NCBI GenBank assembly: GCA_030631705.1
Contig: DAOVKQ010000033.1
Location: 1 to 7,046 of the forward strand
Origin: Candidatus Omnitrophota bacterium
GTDB taxonomy: Bacteria; Omnitrophota; Gorgyraeia; Duberdicusellales; 4484-171
Direction: 5' to 3'
DNA length: 7,046 nt
This document shows positions 1-6,123 of the stretch, piece by piece (the first letter of the stretch is position 1; every line of letters begins with the position of its first letter). Position numbers and translations under genes: made by a program. The notes below the pieces were generated by a model. The model was not told where the DNA came from. It saw only the letters and a list, made by a program, of their open reading frames with translations, and ran no database searches.

Positions 1-2
1 CA

Positions 3-1907
3 GGACAATATAGCTGGGACATACCTGAAGACGCGCTTACCGGTTCTACTCTTCAGATTCGCATTATTGATGGGAACCGTCCGGAGATTATAAGTACGCC
101 CACGGGATATTTCCGGATAAGAGGCGGGTTTAAGTTATTTATTCCCAATGGAGGAGAGGATTGGGTGGCAAAGTCAACCCAGGAGATTAAATGGCAGACA
201 AGAGGCACTATCTCTAAGATTAGCTTATACTATAGTTCAGATGATGGCCTAAACTGGATTTTGATTGCCCCCAATGTAAATAATACAGACTCTTACGATT
301 GGTTTCTTCCTGATATTCAATCAGATAAGGTTATGATACGTATATCTGAACTCGATGACCCAACTGTAAAGGATGAGAGTGATAATGTATTTAACATAAT
401 CTATGCTACGGTGCAGTTTAAGGTGTTGGATTATGATACAATGGAACACCTTCAAGACCTTAGCATAAATGAACCATCTACGGGATGGTCAGGCTCAGGC
501 CTTAACTCACCTATAATTAGAGAAATCGCTTATCCTTACGGCAAATATACCACATTTTTCTCTAAAGCACAGTATATTGACAATAGCGTTACCTGGAATC
601 CGCCTGAACAAGGGACAGAGACCTATTATATTACCTGTTATATGGAAAACCAGGCTTCAGCTCAGGTTACCTGGGAGTCTATCCTGACTTATAGTTATGC
701 CCCGGCTACCGATACCTTAAATGCCGTAGGTTCTTTGCAAAGAAAGGGTAAATTAGTAGGAACGAGGGCAGCAGAGAGAGCGGATATGGGTCAGGCTATT
801 TTGACAATATATGAAACTGATGGTTCAACAACAAGAAATATTCTTACCGCGATCACGCCAAGTGAAACCGGTTTTTACAATTTTACCTTAAAAGATACTG
901 GATTTGAGGTAGGAATAGTCTATCCTGCTACCCTAACGATTGTATTTAGAGAAAGGGAATATATCTCTTCTGTCAATGTAGATGTGGGCATGGAAAAACT
1001 CCAGTATGAATTTTTCACTCAGACTGCTGCCAAGCTTGATGAGACTGTTAATGAAATAGGAGCGGTAGTCAGAAGTACAGAAGAAGCAATAAAGACTGAG
1101 CTCAAAGTAACTCAGGATGAGATAAAGATTACCACTAAAGAGATTTTAGTCGCTACCGAAGAGGTTATTTCTAAAAAGGTTTCTGAGATCCAAGAAGAAG
1201 TAGAAACCTTTATGAGATCAGAGATATTAAATAGGGAAAATACCGTTAAAAGGGGCCAGGAGCTCACAGTAAGGTACCGTAGTTATTCGGGATTGTCTCC
1301 TGTAATCGACGTTTATGATGCCAAAAACATACAAAGAATAGTCAAGGGCGGAATGAGAGAAATTGGCGGTATCGGAGTTTACGAATATGACGTTAAGTTC
1401 ATGTCGGCGTGGGGCAAGGGTGATTTTACAATAGTGTGTTCGGAATCTACCAAGGGCACTCTAGATGCTTTTACCATAACTGTTGTAGGCTCAGACATAG
1501 AAGATGTATCCGGGCAGGTAGCCGCGATATTAGGTACTATTTCAGGAATAAGTGATATTGAAGAGGTAGCCGCGACCATAAATACGCAGATTGCCATGGT
1601 AGAGTCGGCTCTCAAAAACATAACCTCGCAGGTAGGCTCTGAGGTTAAAGCCGGCTTGAGTTCCGCTATGGAGACGGGGCCGGTCTATTCCCAACTGCTT
1701 TCTATAAGCAATCAAATGAAGGATTTGGGCGTGAGTAAAGAGGTGAATTTAGAAAAACTTTATAATGTTTCAAAGAAGGAATCACAGAATATCATTTATC
1801 TTAAGAATAAGACCCAGGAGCTTAAAGCCGTTATGGAGATCAACCAGAAATTAATAGATAACATAGCCAATAAACCTGTGACTCAGACGTGGTATGAGTA
1901 TAGATAG
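3..1907 (+). CDS. 3' end of large Ig-like repeat / coiled-coil surface protein (5' partial)
   Basis: The frame is open from the first bases of the window, so the true start lies upstream. The GTG at 165 is internal, because it sits inside a conserved-looking module (IPNGGEDWVAKSTQEIKW). About 635 codons are visible. The window opens in the end of one Ig-like module (YSWDIPEDA...LQIRIID) and a full second module follows at about 126-403 (PNGGE, SSDDGLNW, YDWFLPD, MIRISE), so these are tandem repeats. Another beta-rich stretch runs to about 985. A charged heptad-like helical segment follows (about 987-1214), then a further beta domain (about 1227-1490), then a second helical segment (about 1491-1874). 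No transmembrane helix or sorting signal is visible at the C-terminus, which ends TQTWYEYR. The likely role is a secreted or surface structural or adhesive protein. The function is inferred from architecture only; no enzymatic motif is seen. It lies 43 bases upstream of a membrane-anchored protein gene and probably shares its operon. Confidence 0.85.
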   Translation, partial: GQYSWDIPEDALTGSTLQIRIIDGNRPEIISTPTGYFRIRGGFKLFIPNGGEDWVAKSTQEIKWQTRGTISKISLYYSSDDGLNWILIAPNVNNTDSYDWFLPDIQSDKVMIRISELDDPTVKDESDNVFNIIYATVQFKVLDYDTMEHLQDLSINEPSTGWSGSGLNSPIIREIAYPYGKYTTFFSKAQYIDNSVTWNPPEQGTETYYITCYMENQASAQVTWESILTYSYAPATDTLNAVGSLQRKGKLVGTRAAERADMGQAILTIYETDGSTTRNILTAITPSETGFYNFTLKDTGFEVGIVYPATLTIVFREREYISSVNVDVGMEKLQYEFFTQTAAKLDETVNEIGAVVRSTEEAIKTELKVTQDEIKITTKEILVATEEVISKKVSEIQEEVETFMRSEILNRENTVKRGQELTVRYRSYSGLSPVIDVYDAKNIQRIVKGGMREIGGIGVYEYDVKFMSAWGKGDFTIVCSESTKGTLDAFTITVVGSDIEDVSGQVAAILGTISGISDIEEVAATINTQIAMVESALKNITSQVGSEVKAGLSSAMETGPVYSQLLSISNQMKDLGVSKEVNLEKLYNVSKKESQNIIYLKNKTQELKAVMEINQKLIDNIANKPVTQTWYEYR

Positions 1908-1937
1908 GTTTTACCCCGTGGAAAAAGAAGAAAGCAT

Positions 1938-1943
1938 AAGGAG
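1938..1943 (+). promoter_or_regulatory. Shine-Dalgarno site deciding the start of the signal-peptide protein
   Basis: AAGGAG lies 7 bases before the ATG at 1951. It supports that start over the in-frame ATG at 1894, which has no comparable site, overlaps the upstream gene, and would place 19 charged residues in front of the signal peptide. Confidence 0.75.
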
Positions 1944-1950
1944 AATAAAG

Positions 1951-2748
1951 ATGCGCGAATTGTGGGGGAGGAGTGTTATTTTATTTTTTTTGGCCGCTTT
2001 GTTTTTTATTTTTCCGCTTCGGACGCGCGCCAGTATCGTGATGAAAATTGTGATAGTTAATCCTTCCGGCGAACAATCCCAGAAAGTTCCCGTAAAGGTG
2101 TATTTACCCAAAGAAGCAAAACCGGAAGATGTCCTTGACAGGGGAGACTTGGAAATCGCGTATGATTCCCAGCAGGGTTCGTACTACTTTTATGGTGAAT
2201 ACGAGCTTAAGCCGTTGGAGGTATTGGAAAAAGAGATGGAATTCAGGGATATCTGGGTAATCGAAGAGGCGGAATTGGAATCATTGCGTTTAGAGGCGGG
2301 CGAAGTCAAGAAATTATTAAAGAATACGCAGTTCGCCGGAAGGGTGGATTTTTTATACAATACCATAGTGACGAAACTCAATGAGATTAGGCAGCGGCAA
2401 AAAACATCAAGCTCCAATCCGGAAGAGCATATTTCCGGATATCGTCATAACGCGAAGCTCCTGGAGTCGGTAAAAATGGATTTGACTGTGATAAGGAGTA
2501 TGCTGAGCAAGGGCAGGCCTTTTCCGGCGTCCATGATCTGGAAGGTGATGATTTTTATTATTGTTTTCCTGGGTATCCTTGGGTTAAGTTTTTACCTTTT
2601 GTGGCACAAGCAGGCAAAGTATTTTGCATCTGAGAGTATCCCCGGGGGAGAACCTTCCGGAGAAAAAAAACCTTTTAAAGAATATGAGGCCGAAGAAAAA
2701 GATAAAGAAGTTGGAAGTGAAGATATAGAGAAAATTCTCGGTGACTAA
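1951..2748 (+). CDS. Signal-peptide protein with extracytoplasmic beta domain and one C-terminal TM helix
   Basis: The protein is 265 residues from the ATG at 1951, chosen because of the Shine-Dalgarno site and because a clean signal peptide then begins: MRELWGRS followed by a strongly hydrophobic core, ending near residue 27 (LRTRA|S). Residues about 30-100 look like a beta-sandwich (VIVNPSGEQ, VPVKVYLPKEAKPEDVLD, YYFYGEYELKPLEVLEKEMEFRDIWVI). Residues about 100-185 are charged and helical. Residues about 194-218 form a transmembrane helix (MIWKVMIFIIVFLGILGLSF). The last 45 residues are acidic and lysine-rich, probably cytoplasmic. The predicted topology is an outside domain tethered to the inner membrane. 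It follows a large Ig-like/coiled-coil protein gene after 43 bases, so it may anchor, assemble or export that partner; this is inference. I recognise no named family with certainty. The gene has no obvious intrinsic terminator directly after its stop. Confidence 0.85.
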   Translation: MRELWGRSVILFFLAALFFIFPLRTRASIVMKIVIVNPSGEQSQKVPVKVYLPKEAKPEDVLDRGDLEIAYDSQQGSYYFYGEYELKPLEVLEKEMEFRDIWVIEEAELESLRLEAGEVKKLLKNTQFAGRVDFLYNTIVTKLNEIRQRQKTSSSNPEEHISGYRHNAKLLESVKMDLTVIRSMLSKGRPFPASMIWKVMIFIIVFLGILGLSFYLLWHKQAKYFASESIPGGEPSGEKKPFKEYEAEEKDKEVGSEDIEKILGD

Positions 2749-2881
2749 AACAACCGATACATGTGCTTTCCTTGATTTTTATATCAGAATAGAAAAACTC
2801 CAGTAATAAGGATACTGTAAACTATTATTCGCAAATTCAATCGGTGTCATTGTCCGGCTTGCAGACTGTGCCGCAATAAGG

Positions 2882-2958
2882 TGTCATTCCCGCGAAAGCG
2901 GGAATCTATCTTCAAAAGGCATTGACTTTACTGGATTCCCGCTTTCGCGGGAATGACA
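2882..2958. repeat. Perfect 25-bp inverted repeat pair of nested hairpins (dRS3-like / MITE-like)
   Basis: The arms at 2882-2906 and 2934-2958 are exact reverse complements (TGTCATTCCCGC... and ...GCGGGAATGACA) with a 27-base spacer. Each arm is also a hairpin: an 8-bp stem ATTCCCGC / GCGGGAAT with a GAAA loop on the left and TTTC on the right. The ATTCCC(N8)GGGAAT core matches the dRS3 type of intergenic repeat known from Neisseria and found widely in other genomes. The element is non-coding and probably a non-autonomous mobile or folding repeat. No clear target-site duplication is visible, and no U tract follows that would make it a canonical terminator. Confidence 0.85.
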
Positions 2959-3010
2959 GTAATTTTAATTTACACAATTTTTAGCATAGCACCATTTGTA
3001 AAGATTATTC

Positions 3011-3039
3011 TTTATTTCCCGGGTGATAGAGATTATAAT
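3011..3039 (+). promoter_or_regulatory. Possible promoter with consensus -10 TATAAT
   Basis: A perfect TATAAT lies at 3034-3039. The hexamer 17 bases upstream (3011-3016, TTTATT) matches TTGACA poorly. If used, the transcript would run through the heptamer repeat into the ATP synthase operon as a 5' leader of about 280 bases. The stretch is AT-rich, so a chance match is quite possible. Confidence 0.2.
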
Positions 3040-3132
3040 GATATGAAATTGGTTATTTTCATCAAGGCGCGTTAAGGGCAAGGTACTGTCAAGAGTTGTA
3101 TGAAAGATTTGGGGAGGGAGGAAAAAATAAAA

Positions 3133-3273
3133 TCCTAAACCCTAAATCCTAAACTCTAAATAAACCCAAATGTTTAAAATTCAAAATACAAAACAGAGAA
3201 AGAGAAATTTGAATTTTGGATTTTAGGTTTTGGATTTATTTAGGATTTAGAGTTTAGTATTTAGGGTTTAGAG
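3133..3273. repeat. Telomere-like heptamer inverted repeat element (MITE-like)
   Basis: The left arm has four heptamers of the form YYCTAAA (TCCTAAA, CCCTAAA, TCCTAAA, CTCTAAA; 3133-3160). The right arm has five in the opposite orientation (TTTAGGA, TTTAGAG, TTTAGTA, TTTAGGG, TTTAGAG; 3239-3273). With the right arm reverse-complemented, about 30 bases align with about three mismatches; the right arm has one additional heptamer. An inner AT-rich pair (AAAATTCAAA near 3176 and TTTGAATTTT near 3208) extends the symmetry, so the DNA or RNA could fold into a long imperfect hairpin. It has no coding content. The element ends about 55 bases before the first ATP synthase gene, so it sits in that operon's leader or promoter zone. 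Confidence 0.8.
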
Positions 3274-3330
3274 TTTTAAAAAAACAAAAGATATTTTGAC
3301 AATACCAAGGGTAAAGGCTGGATGTAGTTA

Positions 3331-3603
3331 ATGAAGCTTGTAATAATGACGGGCAGAGAAAAACTTTATGAAAGCATGGTAAAAGAAGTGGTGTTGCCGG
3401 GGGCTGATGGAGAATTCTCCGTGTGGGATTTTCATCAACCTTTTTTATACAGGCTAAAGAAAGGATATGTGAAGGCAATAAAGCCGGGCGATCTCCAGGG
3501 AGAAGATTCCGCCTCATTTTTTATTAAAGACGGGGTGGCAAAGATGTTGGGGAACATTTTGACTGTACTGGTGGACATAGGGGCTAAGGCTGAAAATGTA
3601 TAA
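3331..3603 (+). CDS. atpC: F-type ATP synthase epsilon subunit, short form (beta-sandwich domain only)
   Basis: The product is 90 residues and matches the N-terminal beta-sandwich of F1 epsilon: MKLVIMT at the start, VKEVVLPGADGEFSVWDFHQP at about 18-38, a LKKGYVKAIK strand, then FFIKDGVAKMLGNILTVLVD at about 64-83. Epsilon normally sits on the gamma foot, joins the central stalk to the c-ring, and carries a C-terminal two-helix domain that can inhibit ATP hydrolysis. Typical family length is about 130-140, so that helical domain is absent here; the gene simply stops and no frameshift remnant is seen. The start at 3331 fits the family, although upstream ribosome-binding similarity is weak. 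Its 3' end overlaps the c-subunit gene by 8 bases, implying translational coupling. It is the first gene of the visible operon. Confidence 0.85.
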   Translation: MKLVIMTGREKLYESMVKEVVLPGADGEFSVWDFHQPFLYRLKKGYVKAIKPGDLQGEDSASFFIKDGVAKMLGNILTVLVDIGAKAENV

Positions 3604-3805
3604 CGTTACGTTAATTCTTATAATGTTGTTAAGTACCCTGGGGCCGGCCCTGGTCATAGGGATGGTTGGTTCCGCGGCCATTAAAGCAGTAGGAAGAAAT
3701 CCTTCTGCTTCAGCCAGAATCCTGGTTTCGATGATAATTACTTTTATTTTCGCGGAAGCAATCGCGATATTGGCGTTACTGATGATATATAGTTTGTTTA
3801 AATGA
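3596..3805 (+). CDS. atpE: F-type ATP synthase c subunit (proteolipid ring)
   Basis: The product is 69 residues forming a two-helix hairpin. Helix 1 spans about 4-33, a polar loop R34-N35-P36 replaces the usual RQP, and helix 2 spans about 42-68. The ion-carrying carboxylate is E54 in FAEAIAI, exactly 20 residues after the loop Arg, as in E. coli D61 and Ilyobacter E65. The position of the Ilyobacter Na+ ligand Q32 is I21, and that of S66 is A55, so H+ rather than Na+ coupling is predicted. The helix-1 glycine packing motif is degraded (G16, A18, V20, G22). TAAGG at 3585-3589 gives a ribosome-binding site 6 bases before the ATG. The a subunit that normally precedes this gene is not adjacent; a short epsilon is there instead, overlapping by 8 bases. 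Confidence 0.92.
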   Translation: MYNVTLILIMLLSTLGPALVIGMVGSAAIKAVGRNPSASARILVSMIITFIFAEAIAILALLMIYSLFK

Positions 3806-3860
3806 TGACAAAGGCGCAAGAGATAAAAATGATTTTTTCTCTTGGAGGAAGTAGAGCCTA

Positions 3861-3865
3861 GGGAG
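3861..3865 (+). promoter_or_regulatory. Shine-Dalgarno site deciding the atpF start
   Basis: GGGAG lies 6 bases before the ATG at 3872. It favours that start over an in-frame TTG at 3842, which would add ten charged residues (MEEVEPREKA) ahead of the membrane helix. Confidence 0.65.
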
Positions 3866-3871
3866 AAAGCC

Positions 3872-4600
3872 ATGCTCGTTCAGCTTGTTGTAATTCAAAT
3901 AACTACATTCATATTTTTAGTATTTATCATGAGGCTGTTGTTTCATAAGCGTCTGGATAGCGCTGTGAAGCGCCTGAAAGAATTGCATCAGGAAAACCTA
4001 GCCAGAGAAGTTCAGCTTAAGGAGGAGATTGAAAAAGCGAAAAAGGAAAGGCTTGTTCAGATAGAGGAAGGGAAAAAGGAGGCCGAAGAAATCCTCGAGG
4101 CCGCCAAAAAAGATATCCAGCGCATGCGCCTGGACGGCGAGACCCAGGCGCGCCAGCGTGCCGAAGGGATTGTCCATAAAGGCAGAGAAAATGCCGAGAA
4201 GATACGGCGGGATTTGTTAAGTGAGATAGAGAGGCGCGCTTTGGATTTGTCTATTCAGATAATGAAATATGCCCTCAGCCTGCGAGGCAAAGAGTTTCTC
4301 CAACACCAGTTCATAGAGGAGGTTATCCGTGAGATAGACGGACTCCCGAAGGATAGGTTTCCCGCGAAAGCGGAGAATATCAAGATAAAGACCTCCTGCC
4401 CGCTGGACGATAAAGAAAGAGATGATATTACAAGCCTGTTGTCGAGGAAAATCGGTGTGCCTGTAACGCTGGAAGAAGAAATCGATGAAGACTTAATAAC
4501 AGGATTGATAATCCAGATGGATTCCCTGGTCATTGACGGCAGCCTGCAGAACAGGTTGAAGAAAGTAATTTTTTATCTTAAGAAGGAAGATGGAAAGTAG
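3872..4600 (+). CDS. atpF: F-type ATP synthase b subunit fused to delta C-terminal domain
   Basis: The product is 242 residues from the ATG at 3872. Residues 2-24 are the single N-terminal membrane helix (VVIQITTFIFLVFIMRLLF). Residues about 28-125 are a long charged coiled coil typical of the peripheral stalk. Residues about 120-157 match the C-terminal end of b (ERRALDLSIQIMKYAL...FIEEVIREIDGL). Residues about 170-232 then match the C-terminal domain of delta/OSCP (PLDDKERDDITSLL, VPVTLEEEIDEDLITGL, DSLVIDGSLQNRLKKV). The N-terminal helical domain of delta, which normally binds the alpha N-termini, is absent. No separate delta gene lies in the window, so this protein probably forms the whole peripheral stalk, as described for b in the alternate/N-type F-ATPases. 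It overlaps the alpha gene by 11 bases. Confidence 0.88.
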   Translation: MLVQLVVIQITTFIFLVFIMRLLFHKRLDSAVKRLKELHQENLAREVQLKEEIEKAKKERLVQIEEGKKEAEEILEAAKKDIQRMRLDGETQARQRAEGIVHKGRENAEKIRRDLLSEIERRALDLSIQIMKYALSLRGKEFLQHQFIEEVIREIDGLPKDRFPAKAENIKIKTSCPLDDKERDDITSLLSRKIGVPVTLEEEIDEDLITGLIIQMDSLVIDGSLQNRLKKVIFYLKKEDGK

Positions 4601-6104
4601 CAAGCCGGAAACAATTAAAAATATCCCTACCCTGGAAGTTAAAGAAGTTGGCTACGTTCGAGAAGTAAAAAAAGGAATAGCCAAGGTTAAGGGGTTACTT
4701 TCTTGTATTTACGGCCAGTTAGTCGAATTCGAGAACGGTATTAAAGGGATGGTCGTAGGTTTTAATCTCCGGGAGGCGCAGGTTATTGTGCTGGGTGAAG
4801 AACGGCGCATCAATGTCGGAGACAAGGTAGTTACTTTCTCGGAGTTTTTCCGTGTGCCCGTGGGAGATAATTTTTTAGGCAGAATCGTTAATGGTATAGG
4901 TGAACCTATTGACGGAAAAGGCAGCATTATCGCTTCGGATTATTATCCCGTATTTAAGGAAGCGCCGGGAGTTATGGCAAGGGAGCCGATCACGGAACCT
5001 TTGCTTACCGGGATAAAGGTTTTGGATTTTATGATTCCCATCGGCAAAGGGCAGCGGGAGTTAATAATCGGCGATAGGCAGGTTGGTAAGACGAGCATCG
5101 CTTTAGACGCGGTGATTAACCAAAAGGGAAGAAATGTTATCTGTATATATTGCTGGACCGGCGGCAGTCATACGGCATTTGAGAGTTTCATGCATAGATT
5201 GAAGGAGAAAGGCGTTTTTCCCTATCTGGTTGCTGTGTGTTCATCCGCGGCAAGTCCTCCTGCCGAACAGTATCTGTGTCCTTATGTAGCAGCGTCAATA
5301 GGCGAATATTTCATGTGCAAGGGTAAAGACGTGCTGGTGGTGTTTGATGATTTAACCAAACACGCCTGGATATACAGGCAGATGTCTTTGCTGTTGGAGA
5401 GGGCGCCGGGAAGAGAGGCTTACCCCGGGGATATTTTCTATCTCCATTCTCAATTGATGGAAAGAGCCGGAAGGCTAAAGGCGGAATTAGGGGGTGGGAC
5501 GATGACGTTTTTGCCCATTGTGGAAACTCTTCAGGGTGATATTACGGGTTATATCCAGAGTAATTTAGTTTCTATGACCGATGGGCAAATCTATCTTAAC
5601 ACGGGTTTGTTCCATGAGGGGTTTAGGCCGGCTATAGATTTGGGGTTATCGGTGTCGCGTATAGGGAGTAGAGTTCAGTGCCCGGCAATAAAAGAGTTAG
5701 GAAAGAGTTTGCGCCTGGAATATGCCCGGTATAGAGAGATGTTGAGATTAACAAAGCTGCGTACCCGTCTTTCCGAAGAGGCTTTGGAACGGATGAAGAG
5801 AGGGCAGACTCTGGAAGGAATCCTTACACAGGATAATTTTTTTCCTTTACAGTTATCCGAGGAGATAATTTTATTTTACGCTTACCAGAGAAAGATACTG
5901 GAAGTCCTTACTCCTCCCGCGCTGGAAAAATTCAAGAGTGATATCTTTGATTTTACGAAGCATCTTCAGCCGCGATTAATAGAAACGATAGAGAAAAAGG
6001 GGGAGTTGACCGCGGAGGTAACTACCGCATTAGAGGGTGTATTTGTTGAATATTTTAAAAAGTTAAAGCGGGCGCGGGCACGCGGGGATGCTGCGGCGTC
6101 TTAA
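4590..6104 (+). CDS. atpA: F-type ATP synthase alpha subunit (alternate/N-type-like)
   Basis: The product is 504 residues, near the usual length. The beta-barrel domain runs about 15-85 and contains TLEVKEVG, a motif I associate with alternate F1 alpha. The nucleotide-binding domain follows, with Walker A GDRQVGKT at 161-168 (usually GDRQTGKT, so T becomes V at 165), VVFDDLTKHAWIYRQMSLLL (Walker B region, about 250-269), GREAYPGDIFYLHS (274-287), and the arginine-finger motif SVSRIG with R357. The C-terminal helical domain spans about 365-490. Alpha carries the non-catalytic nucleotide sites and supplies the arginine finger to beta. Only about 13 residues precede TLEV, so the usual amphipathic N-terminal helix that docks delta is missing. 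The start at 4590 overlaps atpF by 11 bases; a purine-rich AAGGA sits very close to the ATG (2 bases), so coupling to atpF translation is likely. Confidence 0.95.
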   Translation: MESSKPETIKNIPTLEVKEVGYVREVKKGIAKVKGLLSCIYGQLVEFENGIKGMVVGFNLREAQVIVLGEERRINVGDKVVTFSEFFRVPVGDNFLGRIVNGIGEPIDGKGSIIASDYYPVFKEAPGVMAREPITEPLLTGIKVLDFMIPIGKGQRELIIGDRQVGKTSIALDAVINQKGRNVICIYCWTGGSHTAFESFMHRLKEKGVFPYLVAVCSSAASPPAEQYLCPYVAASIGEYFMCKGKDVLVVFDDLTKHAWIYRQMSLLLERAPGREAYPGDIFYLHSQLMERAGRLKAELGGGTMTFLPIVETLQGDITGYIQSNLVSMTDGQIYLNTGLFHEGFRPAIDLGLSVSRIGSRVQCPAIKELGKSLRLEYARYREMLRLTKLRTRLSEEALERMKRGQTLEGILTQDNFFPLQLSEEIILFYAYQRKILEVLTPPALEKFKSDIFDFTKHLQPRLIETIEKKGELTAEVTTALEGVFVEYFKKLKRARARGDAAAS

Positions 6105-6123
6105 AATGTAGCGGTTTGGTAAA

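Larger units (their letters stand above)
2749..3330 (+). other. Intergenic region with two repeat elements, no credible gene
   Basis: This stretch separates the envelope genes from the ATP synthase operon. It contains a hairpin-pair repeat (2882-2958) and an AT-rich inverted heptamer element (about 3133-3273). All plus-strand open frames I could find are very short (10-12 codons at 3043 and 3100). Bases 2749-2881 and 2959-3010 show no recognisable feature. A purine-rich run at about 3111-3127 (GGGGAGGGAGG) looks like a ribosome-binding site, but the only ATG near it (3100) opens just 12 codons. No clear Rho-independent terminator with a U tract was seen after the gene ending at 2748. Confidence 0.7.

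Noticed and set aside
165..185. GTG at 165 as the start of the first gene
   Set aside because: The frame is open upstream to the window edge, with clear module homology before 165, and the GTG falls inside an Ig-like module.
2843..2888. Direct 9-bp repeat GGTGTCATT at 2843 and 2880 as a target duplication or iteron
   Set aside because: The second copy overlaps the hairpin arm and the two do not flank the element, so it does not behave as a target duplication. It may be chance.
2882..2906. Left hairpin as a Rho-independent terminator for the gene ending at 2748
   Set aside because: The stem is good but no run of T follows, and it lies more than 130 bases after the stop.
2882..3273. CRISPR array
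   Set aside because: The repeats are inverted or 7-bp heptamers without regular unique spacers, and no cas genes are present.
3296..3324. Perfect TTGACA at 3296-3301 as the -35 of an atp promoter
   Set aside because: No acceptable -10 lies 16-18 bases downstream (TGGATG or similar), and transcription would begin almost at the atpC start codon.
3254..3873. Minus-strand open frames opposite atpC and atpE
   Set aside because: They are shadows of well-supported plus-strand ATP synthase genes and the translations show no family features.
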